Assembly: GCF_008831285.2 (NCBI RefSeq)
Contig: NC_045141.1
Span: 22,598,742 to 22,662,741, forward strand
Reading direction: 5' to 3'
Source: Nymphaea colorata
Taxonomy: Eukaryota > Streptophyta > Magnoliopsida > Nymphaeales > Nymphaeaceae
Length of the DNA: 64,000 nucleotides
The stretch's first letter is position 1. Each line of letters opens with the position of its first letter. Below, in pieces: positions 48,801 through 62,095 of this stretch. The position numbers and the translations under genes were made by a program. The notes below the pieces were generated by a model. That model was not told where the DNA came from and did not search any database. It saw only the letters and a list, made by a program, of their open reading frames with translations.

Positions 48801-49543
48801 TTACTACAGTGCTTATGTCTCCAAAATCCAAACAAAATATATGCACATAAACACTGAAAAAGACAATATATGCAGCATTTGACATTTGAGTTGCGATTGT
48901 ACGTTGTATTCAATAATTTCTTGGCAAAATCTCTCTCAAAAGCCTTCTGTTCGTGAAGTGTCATTTCTCACAAATATTTTGGTTGCATTGAAATTTTAAA
49001 ATGGAAAGTTAAAAAGCATGAAAAAATAATATGATTTTGCAATCCTTTCTAATGCAAACATGAAACGAACATAAGAAAAGCATGTACAGAACAGAATAAG
49101 CGAAAAAAAAAAGAAAAAATATATGCCTAAAATACATAAAATATGAGCAAATTCTCATAAACTTAGCATGTTCTGATGATAATGTTGTGTGTATTTAGCC
49201 TTATTATTCACTAACCTACGTTTTCTCTAATGGTATTTTAAAATTACCACAACTTTTTTTGATATAGTTTGAATCTTTATGTAGAACGAGTGCGTCCAAA
49301 GGGCCAAAGTACCCACACTGGCATTGGCAAGGCACAGTTGGTGCAGGGTACCACCACAGTGTACACAAGACAAAGGATGTCTCTGTCGGGTGCAAATCTG
49401 AGCGCAGCTTGTGTTCTGCATACTTGTGAACTGAATTCAATCAATTGAAAGTTGGTCATTTTTTTGCCAAAGTCTAGGGTTCAGTCTAAATGTTGACTGA
49501 GCTAAACATCCCCTTCCTTCCCCCAGTTTTCCTATAATCTTCC

Positions 49544-49580
<37 letters not shown>

Positions 49581-52500
49581 CACAGAATTCAATCAGTTTT
49601 GGGTCTCTGGGAACTCAGACATGGATAGATTGGGGAACAAAGGTCTCAAAGTTATTTCCTTGAGACACACACATATATATAGGATAATGGGTCAAAATAA
49701 CCACCTTTCCAGTAGACAAAGGGTCCGGCAAACGTAAAGCCTTGAGTTGTGCTGTCTCTAAAATATCAGCCTGTTTCCAACTTTTGACCTTGTCAGATCC
49801 ATCTTCTGGAATCCTGGGCTTGACATCAGGTGTTCTAATATTGTCCATTGCAGCCTGCATTTTAAGTCCCTTTGAAAAAAATAGATCAAAATAGAAAATT
49901 ATGCATTTCAGAAAAACTAGGAAAATGTACCAAATTGCCTATAGAAACTGCAGCTGGAATTCTATCTGGGCGCTCAAGAGCAGAAACAAGAGAGGAATTG
50001 ACATTTGTAACAGCAGCTAGTGCATTACCAATTTGAGGCTGCACAAAAATACCACATTACATACAAATGCAACATCACAGCAAACCAAATGAAAACAGAG
50101 CAACTACATCTTACCTTAGTGTTCACTGACTCAGAGGCATTCCTGGTCCCTTCAAATGCCCTGTTTTCAAGCATCCTTATAAGTCTCTGTCCATCAATAT
50201 TTGCCAAAATTTTTATACCATTATCAGCAGTGGTAACTGCAAGAAGGGAACCATCTTTGTTGAATCGCAACCTTGGACTAGCCTGCAAAATAAGTAGCAA
50301 TAAATAGTTTAATATAAGAGTTTCAAAGCCAATCAATTTCAAAGCTAATACAAATGGGTACTCTCAAATGCCCACCAACTGTTTGTTCTCAGTATTTACT
50401 ATGAGGTAATATTCCATTTTTGTGATTACCATTCCCAAACTTTGTGCAAGTAACTGCTTCAATTTCCTTCCAGTGCTGTGTTTACTCTTTGAGAAATAGT
50501 GTTTATGAAGCCAAATATATCATGTTAGGCTTAATAAAATTATATCCAATTAAGTTCAAGTTTCAATCCCCTCTTTTTTCTTTCATGTGTGTGTGTGTGT
50601 GGCTATATGCATCAGGCTGTTGGGGAGGGAGGGAGAGAGAGAGTAGGGGGAGCGTGGTTGTGTGTTTTGGGGGTTGGGAAGGGGGGAGGGAAGGGCGAGT
50701 AAGTGTTACTGTGCACAGAAGCACACTTGAGCTATGATTACAAATTTGGTGGTCATTTGACAAATTTACCCATGAAAGAAAGAGTAGGAAGTGCTGACCG
50801 CCAATCCTCCATCAGCATCGGTTGTTATCAAAATATTGCTGTTATCCATATCCCAGAACTTGATTTGGAATTCATCCCCAGCTGCCAAGAAATGATTTCT
50901 TGTTGTGTCAAACTGAACAACACCTAAAGAGCGCTTTCTGAATCCAGAATATGTCCTTTTAATTGCTCCTTCACTTTCATTCCACTCTACTAAGTGTGAA
51001 TCACCTTCCTTGCTAGTTCCACAAGAGAAAAGTCTGGCAAAAAGATGCAGATATTGTCACTAACTAGATTAGCAAAGCCAAGAAAAATGGCTTGCAAGAA
51101 AACATCACATGCAAACTGGATTTTCACATTGAGTTGTGAATCTGAGGTTTTCCTAATGCAGACAAAAGGAATAAAATTAGCCTTGGCACAATCCCCTTCA
51201 CCTCGTTCCATCAGCGCTATATGCCATTGTTGTGCACCAGTGACCAGGAGCATCATAATCAACTCTAGATCCCATGCTATCATATAGCCATGCTTTGATT
51301 TTTCCATCTATAGCTGTAGAGAAAATGAACTGCAAAACAGCATGCAACAAGAACAGTCATGCAGGGGCTTTCCTTCTATCATGAGTTTCAGATACAATTG
51401 CTAATACTTATGTTGGATAAAGTTATAAACATCCACCTGAAGAGTGAATCATACCTGAATTGCTTCCTTGTGATGTGGGCAGACCGAATATACTGGAGCT
51501 TCATGGCCTTCAAAAATATAAAGCCTACGACCCCCAGTAGCATCCCAAACCTGCCATCAATGACATGTTAGTAATGAAACATGTGTAAGGCCAAAAACAA
51601 GGAACAAGGGAACATAAAGCATATGCACATGCAGAGAAGATACTGGACATGGAACAGTATAGGCCATATCAGCCAATAATTCACATGTACAGCATTGAAG
51701 TAAAAGCCAATAGATATTTAAAATTTAAATATACCATTAAAGCCAGTATGCATGTGACGAGATGCATACATGGACGAAGTACAAGTGCATGGAAACACAT
51801 ATCCAGATTTAGGCACTTAAATTTCACCTTAATAGTCTTATCATCACCACAAGTGATTATGCAAAGCTGTTTGTTTGGAAGAGCAAAAGCAATGTCATTG
51901 ACTCCACCAGCATGGGCATCAATCTACATACAAAACACATAAGTATTTCTACCATCGTTTACAATGAAACAAAAAATATTATGCTCCAGAAGACCTCCAA
52001 ATGCTGTCTCAGCTCGCCTGTTGGAGTGTACATATATGTCTGAACTATATGCTTGGAGAATGCAACACCTGTGAGAGAATGCAGGAGGAGCACATAAGAT
52101 ATACATAAAAAAACATAGCATGAAGGCAGGACTGAAACTAATACCTAATATAGATCCATCAGGTCCCCAAACACAACGGTTTACAGATATAGTAGCATCC
52201 TTCATCAGTGACGTCTGAAAACAAAAACTTAAATTAGAAAAAATGGTGATTTGTTGCTTATATTGCTAATTCTCACAAACAAGGAAGCAGATATGAACCA
52301 AGCAAGATGAAGGCCAGTACCTGCAAGGCCAAAGAATAAGCTGACACATCCCACACCCGGAAAGTTTTATGTGATATTCTTTCTTTCGAGCCAACTTCCC
52401 AGATTGCAATATCACCAACATTTGTTCCAACTAAAGAAAAATGATACATGGTAGTAATCTTCAGTATATCATAGTCATGGTTTTTGTATCAAAAGGGTGT

Positions 52501-54528
52501 CATATTCAGTATATCAGAGTGAAGTTTCTGTAATCCAGAGGGTGTTCTATACAAAGAAAATGATAATCTACTTTAATCCACGCTAAAATAATCCTTAAAG
52601 CAGTTACCCAAAAGAATTGTGTGCTGATGTGGGTGAAAATCCATGCTCATGACATTTGAGCCTTGGTTCAGTGTCCTCACGACAGTCTTTGGGAGGTCAT
52701 CTTGTGAATATATGTTTGGGGGATGTGGGGAGCCAGAGAAGGAAACCTAAATGAAACATATAGTTGGTATAAGATATGGAACTTGATAAAGAAGACATGA
52801 GACACAATATGAAACAGAGTAAAAGATACCAGCCCTCTGATATCCATTCAATATTGATCGTAACATAGTGAATAAATTGCACGGTTTCCATACCTCATCA
52901 GACTGTCCAGTCCGCATCCGTTTAATCAAATGTTCAGAATCAGCTGACTGATAGTCCACAGCATTTGCGCCAGTAGGAGTTCTAGGGTGTTTCAGAAATG
53001 CAGCTAAAATGACAGAAGGATTTACATCAATGACAAGAAATTGAGAAAGATAAAAATAGTGCTAAGATGATGGAAGCACCATTTATCAAAAGTTTTCAAT
53101 GAATAGATGAACAAAAAATTTCTCACCTGCATTTGGAGTCTGAACAAGAGCTGGTGGTCCAGGAGCTACTGCAGCATGTGGCAAGGAAGGAGAAGGATTT
53201 GTCATCCACCCAAGAGCACTAGGAGAAGGGGATGCAACAGGTTGAAATGGCTGTAAGGAGAAATGTATAACGCAAGTCAGGTTGCCAATAATAGAAATTC
53301 CCAACTATTTAAAACAGTATAGAGGAAAATGGAAGTTATGCTATGTACACTTATTGCAGGAAATACCCCAGTTTTGGGGATTGCTCCAACCAGAGGACCA
53401 TTTGCAGGTGGTGCTGCTCGAGCACCATTCGTAGGTGAGCATGAGTGGTCAACAAAAAGTGTCTTGATATCTGGGTTAGGGCGTGGGTTCTTGCAAAGCT
53501 GATGCTGCCAATTAAGACTGAAAATGCTAACCAAAGTCAGTAGTTTGTACAACTTCAACCATTGAAGTATTTAATGAAAAGACATGCACTTGCACTAAAT
53601 AAAAAAAATTAAGCCAATGAAATTTCTGGCAAATTGAAACTTGCATTCTCTACTCTAAACAAGTGTCATGAAAAATAGATACAAAAATCTGCCAGACCTT
53701 TGGTTAATCAATGTCCGAAGTCGAGATGTTTTGAATGATGGAAATACAAGCTTATCCCGGAATAGTGGGTTGGCTTCTATCAGCTTCTTGAGCTCTAAAA
53801 GCATGATATTTCTTGCTGACTTTGTATCACCATATTTCGAAAGTTGCTCATTTTGCCTAATGATAGTACACATAAGAAAAGTTGAACAGAATGAATGGAG
53901 CACAATAAACGATTGATGCAGTAAATACCTAAAGTTATCAAGAGTAAGAAGTTGAGTGATCTCCTTGAAAAGCTCTTCATTGAAGGAGGCAAACACTTTA
54001 AGATCTTTCACAAGGATCTCAACTGCTTTTGCCCTGTCCTGCCTGAAGCATGCATTAGCAATTGTAATACAAAGTTTCACAGCTCAGTAGACGTCACTGA
54101 AAAAAGAGAAGTGTTCTGACGTTTTTTTTTCAGGCCTACCTGTCAAGGGCTTCGAGGTACTTTTGCTTCCGGATCTCGAAAAATATCTTCATAGAGTACC
54201 GATTATCTTCAACCTTTGTAAATCCACCTAAATATCGTTCTACCTCTTCCCATTCTCCTGCTTGAACTTGATCCTCGAAGTGCTTCATATTGAAAAAGAA
54301 CCCGGATTCTTGTTCCAGCCTAATACAATTCAACCATTCCAAATAGTTACAAACTACAGAACAAAATCTGTAGAGGAAATTACTTACAGCAACACCGGAC
54401 AAATAACAGCCAACAGAGCATGAAGATACGCAAACTCAGACCACTCACCTGTGCACCGTTTCCTTGAATTTCTCTTCATCCAAGAACTGAAGGATAAGGA
54501 AAACAAGCTCCCTACTTAAGGATGACAT
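45852..54528 (-). CDS. TPL: TOPLESS/TOPLESS-related transcriptional corepressor, 1132 aa
   Basis: Transcript order: 54449-54528, 54140-54319, 53929-54042, 53698-53856, 53349-53517, 53127-53250, 52894-53003, 52608-52746, 52321-52430, 52145-52214, 51995-52068, 51828-51923, 51455-51550, 51202-51329, 50799-51033, 50115-50282, 49931-50038, 49705-49854, 48411-48521, 48158-48340, 47951-48079, 47539-47634, 47261-47446, 46587-46759, 45852-46062 (3399 nt, phases close; Arabidopsis TPL is 1131 aa). A nuclear Groucho-like scaffold that binds EAR-motif repressors (Aux/IAA, NINJA and others) and recruits histone deacetylases. Seen: LisH MSSLSRELVFLILQFLDEEK, CTLH to about 92, CRA region, Asn176 (the residue hit in tpl-1) conserved, zinc-knuckle region CKNPRPNPDIK...HSC (186-204), Pro-rich linker 205-330, then WD40 repeats (DDKTIKVWDA, DGKIKAWLYD, GADAQLCVWS). 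Residue patterns favour the TPL/TPR1/TPR4 branch over TPR2/3. No disruption seen. Exon 15 ends GCG|GTCAGC, slightly unusual. Confidence 0.96.
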
Positions 54529-55458
54529 GTTTCCCTGGATTCCTAACCGCTCCAGCGCAAATGTTCGGAAACAACCAAGAATATTAGTTCAAAGCTCTAT
54601 GCCGAAGTAACCACAACAATACATAAATTAGACGGTTCCATCTACATAAATCTTCACTTTCTACTCGCTTTCAACTTCTTCAGCTTCAGCTCCGAAGAAC
54701 TAATCAAGTACAAGAAGGAATTATTAGAGAAAAGAAAGAGGAAGCAACAAAAGAAAAATCAAGCAGACTAATTTCAATGAATTAGGATTTAACAAAAGCG
54801 GTAGAAAAGTGGGAGGAACGGGTGTGGAGCGAATATTAGAAATACTTAGGAAAAAAACATAACGCGGTCTTATTCTCTCATTCCGCATTTAATGTGTCAA
54901 AATATTCCTAAGGTCAAGAAGAAACTTGTATAAAACAGAAGCAGCAAATGCAAGCTCAGCTCGCTCTCGAGTAGACTAATTTAGAAAAAATATAAATAAG
55001 AGATCCCGGATACAGTAGGAAAAAGATAACTACGGCGAGAAAAAGGGAAAAAAGAGAAAAAATAATTTTGGTTTTCAGTACAAATAAGCCAAGAAAATTT
55101 ACTTAAGCGTCTGGAAGAAGTTGAACTAGTTGCAAAGGCGCAGAAATTACGGCCACCTCTCCTTTCGCCACTTAAGCCCTGATTTTCAACTGAATCCCTT
55201 TTCCTTCCTCGCAAGGTTCGGCTATGATAAAAAGTAAAAAATAACAGAAAAACTTTTTTCCACCAAAATCACGCTTCATTCCTCAATCATCCATTCAAAA
55301 CCCTAGACTCTGACTTGACTTTTCGCAAGCCTTAGGGATCTAAGAGCGAAAAGGGGAGAAAACAAACATCGCATTTTCGATCGAAAAGAGAAAAAACAGA
55401 CACTTCTAAGATGGAAACCCAGTGCCGCCGGATCTTAAAGGTCCGATGAAGAAAAGAA

Positions 55459-55496
<38 letters not shown>

Positions 55497-56310
55497 TATT
55501 TCTCAACTTCCTACCAGAGGTCGATCACAAAAGCCCGAAAGTTTCCGCTCCGTCGACGAAACTCCGGGATACGGCTTCGCCGCCTGAACACCAAACTCGT
55601 CAACGAAGGAAATTGATCCCGCCGCTCCACCTCCCTCGTCAATTTTTCCGATCAAAACGATCGCGGTACGCGGATACAACGAGTATAAAACTATATAAAG
55701 TTAATATAAACTAGTATCGTAAAGAAGAAAAAAAAAAGTGAGCCCTTTATTCTTTTCAAGGAGCACGTTCCCCTAGAAACTTACAGATAGAGAAAGAGAG
55801 TCTGATATCTGATACGGCATAGAGTCTACAGGTCGAATAACCGAGAAAAACCGGAACAAATTCAAAAGGCAACCCAACGAGAGCGAGAGAGAGAGAGAGA
55901 GAGAGAGAGAGTTACTCGGAAAGTGAGCGACCGTATCTCGGGGGCGCGCTGTCCCGCGCTTGTGCCTGTGCACCCCGAGCGTCAGAAAGCAAGCTAGTAA
56001 GAGATGGACAGAAAAAAGGCGGAGTAAGAGTCCGTCGCAAGCTTGCTTCCTTTTACTCCCTTTTTCTCACCCTGTCTGCCTCAACTGAAAAAGAGAGAGA
56101 GAAGAAAGAAACGTGTGGAAGAAGAAGACGACGACGACGACGAAGAGGAATAAGAGAGAGAAAAAAAAGGGAGAATCGTCCGCTCCACTTTCTTCTTCCT
56201 TTGTTTCTCCAGCCTTCTCTCTCTCACTTTCACCTGTTTTCTCTCTCCAAATTTCTCTCTTCCTCCTCGCTGCTCAGACTCAGTCCTTCCACACTTCCCT
56301 CTCTCTCTCT
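54529..56310 (-). promoter_or_regulatory. TOPLESS 5' leader region
   Basis: No coding sequence is supported here on either strand. An acceptor-like GAATCCAG lies 6 bases before the start codon (window 54535-54542), so the leader is probably spliced, as in other TPL genes. The distal part has GA-rich runs on the transcribed strand (mirrored as GA at 55463-55491 and 55882-55911 on plus), typical of plant leader exons and promoters. Exact leader exons were not resolved. Confidence 0.5.
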
Positions 56311-56335
56311 CTCTCCAGTCTACTGTACGCGCTGC

Positions 56336-56343
56336 CTTTTATA
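56336..56343 (-). promoter_or_regulatory. TATA box of the TOPLESS gene
   Basis: On the minus strand the sequence reads GGCTATAAAAGGC, a strong TATA box; transcription would start near 56305-56310, in a purine-rich leader. It is about 1.8 kb before the start codon, which fits a leader with an intron. Position relative to the gene is inference. Confidence 0.55.
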
Positions 56344-57287
56344 GCCAAACCGTTCCCTCGCTCGATTAGGTCGTCTCCCGTTATCGGAAGCGTAAAACAG
56401 CCGCCTTGAAATTCCTTCTCCACCCCCAGCTCATCCCACCATTTACGGGTCCGCCCTCAGCTGTAATGACCAAAAAGCCCCTGCCTCTCTTCATCCCCCG
56501 GACCCGTTCGATATCCGACCCGACTCTACTGTTTGTGGATGAGACGCCATCTCCTACTCCCAACAATTTCATATCGTTTTTAGCTTCAGTTTCTCCTAAA
56601 ACTAAAAGTAATGAAAAGAAAATCTTAAAAACCCTTTCTTTTCATCACTCTTGGGAAGATCGAACTCTCAAGACTCTTTTCTCGCTAAACTTACCGGGAC
56701 GAAGACGAATACCAGGACTGAATGGACTTATTTCGGGTTGGGTTAGAAGCACAAGGATGACCCGACCCGTACCCGTTCTGGACATTTGGGGAGTTGGGGA
56801 TGGAGGAGACAACGTTCGGGTGGACCGTCACGTCCCTGCCCCTCGCTTATTATTTAATTCCCGCGCCACGTCATCCTTCCTCGTACGCACTAACTCCCCA
56901 CCATTATTTTTTTTTTTTTCAAAAAATGGGAATAAAGAGAAATCTGGGGGGAGCTTTTAATTTTTCATATTTTTAGATGACCTTCCTTATCAGCCCATCA
57001 ACACGTCGCTTTCCCTTTCTCGTTGCTGTTGTTACTTGTTAGTGCGCGGTAAGCTGTCGAGGTCAGAATCGATAAGCGCAGTTCCTTATCTAGAAAGCAG
57101 ATTGATAAGTTGATCTGCTTATCTGACACACCTCTTACTCCCAAGAAAAAAAAAATTAAAGGCTTTTGTCCTCTCTCTTCCCTTTCTCTCTCTTCGGACG
57201 CCTTTTTCAGTGTTTTGAGTGAGTGAGCGGGAAGGAACCAGAAAAGAGAGCGGGCGGGGCGAGTACGGAGGGGCAGAAAGCGACCGA

Positions 57288-57338
57288 CACGTGGAGGTCG
57301 AGGACTCCCTCACGTGACTTGCCTTTCCGAGGCACGTG
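57288..57338. promoter_or_regulatory. Three evenly spaced G-boxes (CACGTG)
   Basis: CACGTG occurs at 57288-57293 (ACACGTGG), 57311-57316 (TCACGTGA) and 57333-57338 (GCACGTGC), with centre spacings of 23 and 22 bp, about two helical turns. CACGTG is bound by plant bHLH (PIF, MYC) and bZIP (ABF, HY5) factors. The cluster lies about 0.95 kb upstream of the TOPLESS TATA box and no other gene is near. Confidence 0.8.
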
Positions 57339-57339
57339 C

Positions 57340-58089
57340 GAGGAATGAGGATTTCCCTTGTCCAGGTGGGTCGGATCGAGTTTTTATCAACTTCTTCTCA
57401 ATTGGATTTTGCACAAGTGAACCAGGGCTAAGTTTCAAATTCAAACCGTTTTTTTTTATGTGAATTTGGGCTCGACTTGGTATAAACCGTGGCATTTGTG
57501 TGATTTCAGATTCAGTTGTGAAAATTGCACATTGAATTTAAATTTATTGTGCTTTTGAGAGACACATAGCATAGCTTATCTGCTTTTTGAGTTGTTGTCG
57601 ATTAAATTCTCATGAGTATTATTTTTTTGAACTATAAACAGTAGCATGTGCGACACTCAAAAGGACTTTTTACATCCTATCCGATGCAACTCTGTTGGAA
57701 GACGATACATCCCTCTAACTTTATGCTTGCAACAGCTTTAACATAGCAACATATCTAGAAATTTTTGCTTGAGGGCCGCAACGGCAATAATTTCTTATGT
57801 TATAACCTTTAAAGCAGTCAATATACAAATAAATAGACATCTATGAGTAGTAATATATAAATAAACAACTTATGTGAGATCATGTGGGCAATTGCCCACA
57901 CATATGTCTCTTCTACTATTCTATCAATTTCATGACATTGACAAGCCATCCATGTCAAATGAGAAGAACCCTCGCGGTCTTCTGAAGCACCATAACTGAA
58001 AACTACTTCTCACCAATAACTTGTCTCTTATTTGAGACTGTCTTTGACAACACATTTGCTCACTTACTTCTCTCTCTCTCTCTTTCTCT

Positions 58090-58144
<55 letters not shown>

Positions 58145-60204
58145 GAAAAATCTGCGCATCTATCTTTGTTCATAGTTGAGAAACCTTGATTACACAAGTG
58201 TTCTACTATTTCTAGTCAATGCTTATAGAGGCAAAATTATATTTGCACAGGTGTGAAGGTTGGTGAAACAACTTTAGGAGAAGGGCGGATGCTCACATGG
58301 TGCCAAACATAACATGCAACTACATGTCAAGAAAGTTTGCTTGCTTCTAGTTTTCAATGCGCAATGAATGGGGGAGGGAAGTGATGGGTCTAATCAAGGG
58401 GTGGGTGGAAACCAGGGTAGGTTTATATTATATGTAGGAAGCTGCTTTATGTGGCCAACTACTTTGGTAACAAGTGCTCTATATCTCTACTCCTTGTGGA
58501 TTGTCCCAATGATCAATCATGTCATAAAAAGCAACGCGAGAGAGAGAGAGATCTTCAGTGGTTCAAACTCCTGACTCTGACTCTGCTGCTTCAAGCAAAA
58601 TAATGTTTGGTCCAACCATACAAGTGACATTTAATATGATTGTTTGCTATGTAGCAGGTTTTTATATTTTTTTAATATATAAAAACATTCCAAATGGGAA
58701 TTGTGACTATCAAAAATCATGAATTTGCATATGGCCTTATGTTGCAATCAATTTTTAACACATGAACCATCCAAAATTCAACTTTCTTCTTGACAGCTTA
58801 ATCAGGTTTGATGGAAAACTTTTACTTCTAAATTTTAGCAAATCCCAATATATGCTTTTAAGCATTGAATTTATGTAAGCATATTTGTGTTATATATAGG
58901 GGGCAGAGGCAGGTGTCGGCAACATCCAACGTGTGGGCAATTAACCATTTGGACCTCAAAATATTTTCAATCTTTAAATTGATATTTTTAAATTATTTTT
59001 CTCATTTACATATTGACGTCTCTTAAAAAATTAAAATTGTATACCGAATGCTCCTTAACCAACCCTGCGTATAAAAGTTTGATGCCGAGAAATTCAGTTA
59101 GAGAATAACTGAAGCGTCCCCTTTTTGAAATGACAGATAACACAGCCTGTCGTCTGCTGCGAAATTAAAAGACGAGAAATTGGTGGGGGAGAAGTTGAAA
59201 TGAATGCCGAATTGATGAATGATTTAAAACTTTTAAGATCCTAAGTTGACAACAACTTTATAAGAAATATTTTGGCAAGTTTCGGGTCCCACGATTTCCT
59301 TTTCAAGGAAGAAGATATGTCTGTTGCTTTTAAAGACATGAAAGAGAGCATTAATGCGTTGTGGTTTGTAATTGTCTAACAAAAAAGGCGTCTGATTTTT
59401 ATTGAAGTAACAAAGATATTCACTAAAGTTTCAAAACTTTTTTTTTAAAAATTTCATTTAAGCCGCTATTTTCCGCAAAAGGAATTTAAAAGTATTCCAA
59501 TTTCAGGCATGGGCATGGTTTTTTTTTTTTTTTTTTGTCGAATTCAAATATAATATGTGGTAGGGTAGTCAACGGATCCTCATTTAAAGCTGTCGGGCTT
59601 CATGTGGAAAGTAGCAGAAGCTTCCTCCTGATCATCGTTTGGACTATGGTCAAGTTCTTGAACTAAATCGCAGAGTTCAGGAACTGTGTCGTCTAAGGAT
59701 CTAAACTGTGTCTCTGGTCAAAGATGAGAGAACCCTTAAGACCAGAGGATCTTTGTTAGTGGGTCTTGGAGTTCCAGGCCCGTTCCTGCTGGATCCAAGG
59801 ACTTCGTTGGATCCGGATGTGGAAATGAAAGTCATTGATTTTAGATTAAACAATCAAATCCAATATTCTAGCCGGAGTTTGGGTCCAGCATTGGTCCAGA
59901 TGCCATTGAGATAAAGGTCCTAGAAGGATCCAAAATGAGAACTGCACCTACCTACTCTTCAAAATTTGGATCTGTATCTGAGAAACTTCCTACCAACTAG
60001 GATTCCAAACAACAGCCAAATGTATTGGAGGCCGGGTCAGGAATCAGGTCCTTCTATCGATCCAAACCTTTTGTATTCCTTGTCCAGGCCTATCAGTGCC
60101 AAACTTGTACATGGTCGCTAGCTTCTAATTGACAAAACCACCGCTATTAAGTATAGAAAGACTTTTTGTAAGGCTGTTTATGTAACTATTAGTATATCAG
60201 GTTG
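57340..60204. other. Intergenic, no gene seen
   Basis: No supported coding region. A (TC)n(CA)n(TA)n compound microsatellite is at 58070-58142. A stretch at 59700-59940 has many GGATCC/GGTCC words but no gene signal. Confidence 0.5.
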
Positions 60205-61044
60205 TATTCCACTGTCCAAGGCAGGTGGAGGCTGGTATGTACAATTGGCCACGGTAACCTAAGGTTGTGTCCTAGGGCTACACAACGAGCCAGCTAACTC
60301 GGGCTGGTGTTTGACTCGTTTATAAACGAGTCCAGCTCGAGTTTACAAATATACTCAAAGCGAAAGAACTTGACTCATTTATATTCAACTCGACTCATAC
60401 TGGTACTCTATATAATATTGTCAAAACCGGTTCATTGGTTTTAACTTTTAGGGTGGAAAAACAAATTTTTACAAGTTACATGGAGTTAACGCTTACATGA
60501 CTTAAACGAGTTACATGAGTTAACGCTTACATGACTTAAACGAGTTAATGTGTACACGAGTTAACACTAAATGAGTTAAGCGAGTAGAGTTCGAGCCCAG
60601 CTCGAGCTGGCCAAGCTCGGGCTTGACTCGGCTTGTGTGCAGCCCCACCGTAACCTACCGTAACCTAAAGTACTCTATATAATATTGCCAAAACCAGTTC
60701 ACCAAATCACTGGTTTTAACTTTTAGGATAAAAGCAATTTTTCACAAGTTTCACGGGTTAATGCTTACATGAGTTAAACAAATTATAGAAGTTAACACTT
60801 ACATGAGTTGAACGAGTTAATGCTAAACGAGTTAAATGAGTTAAACAAGTAGAGTTTGAGCTCAATTTTGTATAGTCGAGTAGAGCTGGAGCTTGCTCTA
60901 AGAAGCTCGACTAAAGTTCAAGCAGAGTAGAGCTCGAACTGGCCAAACTCGGGTGCCTGCACGTCCTTTATTCCACTGTCTAACCTTTATTCCACTGTCT
61001 AAGGGCACGTGTAGGCTGGTGAGCACAATTGGCCACGGTAACTT
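60205..61044. repeat. Nested direct-repeat block with AACGAGTTA words
   Basis: TATTCCACTGTC...GGCTGG...ACAATTGGCCACGGTAAC appears at 60205-60262 and at about 60989-61044 as flanking copies. Between them a 270-bp unit (ACTCTATATAATATTG at 60401 and 60673) is present twice, each rich in AACGAGTTA/ACATGAGTTA words and ending in GAGCTCGA-type sequence. The ends TAGGGCTACACAACGAGCC (60273) and, inverted, TGGGGCTGCACACAAGCC (60647) look like terminal inverted repeats of an hAT-type element. Same word type as at 9165-9320. Confidence 0.6.
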
Positions 61045-61983
61045 ACAAAAATTGCTTTCCTTTTACCTTGGTGCTTCCCTAATTTTTTAAGTATTATGAG
61101 TACCCTTTAGATGTTAAAAATTAAAATTACTAGTGCTCCTTAATAAAAAATTTTTGGCTCCACCATTGTTGTATTTTATATATTTATGTTCCAAAATAAT
61201 TTTATATACAAAGATTTGACCTCTCAAAGGTGTTATTGGGGAAACATAAAGTAAATTTCTTATGCGAACCAAGGTGGAGCCCAGTAATAGAGCAAGGCTA
61301 ACTATTGGAGCATTGGCTTCTCGTTCCTTACTAAAACCGAACAAGATCAGTCCCCATATAAATTTTTCTGGTTCCGCCTTTATCGGCCTGTTCGGCGATA
61401 TGGCTCGGAACATAGCCCTTGTGTGCACTAGTCTAACCAACCTACATGAACCAAAGTTGAACCTTGTATATTAACCAATAGGGCCCCTTGAACAAGTGGG
61501 TCAGCTTGTCTTAACCACCACAAGTTGATGACCAAGGGCGGGCACCGATGATCAGCTTCTAGATCATGTCCACTCCTTGTATTGTTCAAGCAACGTCAAT
61601 AATTGTGCACCAATGGACTTTGTTAACTTAGGAATATTTTAGCCACCAAGTCGTTATCATGTGAACAGAAAACAAATAAGGGCCCCAAAATATCATGTCA
61701 TGATTGAGCGATTCCAAAACCTGTTTGTCCATCAATTTCGACTTTTCCAAATGAAGATAAGGTCCTCCCCATGAATCAAACTTCCACATAGAGTTAGATG
61801 TCCCATTTTTACTATTACAAAAGTGGAAACAAAGGGTAGCCCATCTTCAGAGTTGGATGCTTTTCAACTTTTCTAATGGCATTTTGACAATCGAATTCCG
61901 TGAATATGGTTAAAAAATTACCTTGAATGGTAAAGATAAGTTGATCGATACATAGAACAAATTCTCGCATGCCTTGTCTCATG
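61045..61983. other. Intergenic, transposon-like debris
   Basis: No gene supported. TTTTTGGCTCCACCATTG at about 61150 is the dispersed phrase also seen at 63088 and, inverted, at 2383. Confidence 0.4.
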
Positions 61984-62095
61984 ACTAGGGGTGGCGGGCC
62001 CGGGCCTGGGTCCAGCCCCGACCTGATATCCCAGGTCTCGGGTCGGGTCCGACCCGGTTCGGCCCGACTCGGTTCGGCCCGTTTGAGCCTTCATT
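61984..62095. mobile_element. GC-rich hAT-MITE-like fragment
   Basis: CTAGGGGTGGCGGGCCCGGG followed by runs of GGGTCGGGTCCGACCCGG and CGGCCCGACTCGG words. The TAGGGGTG start and GGGCC-rich body are typical of hAT-derived short elements in plants. The opposite end was not found. Confidence 0.45.

Noticed and set aside
10197-54528. Functional gene cluster linking DRP1, FORKED-like, SC35 and TOPLESS
   Set aside because: The genes differ in strand, expression class and pathway, and plants do not need clustering for these functions; auxin-related roles of FORKED-like and TOPLESS are not evidence of a linked system.
56406-56960. 184-aa plus-strand frame upstream of TOPLESS
   Set aside because: It starts next to the minus-strand TATA box, is rich in Pro/Ser/Arg from pyrimidine-rich promoter DNA, and has no domain; a divergent gene cannot be excluded but is not supported.
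61114-61440. 108-aa minus-strand frame
   Set aside because: It lies in repeat debris containing the dispersed GGCTCCACCATTG phrase; no domain recognised.
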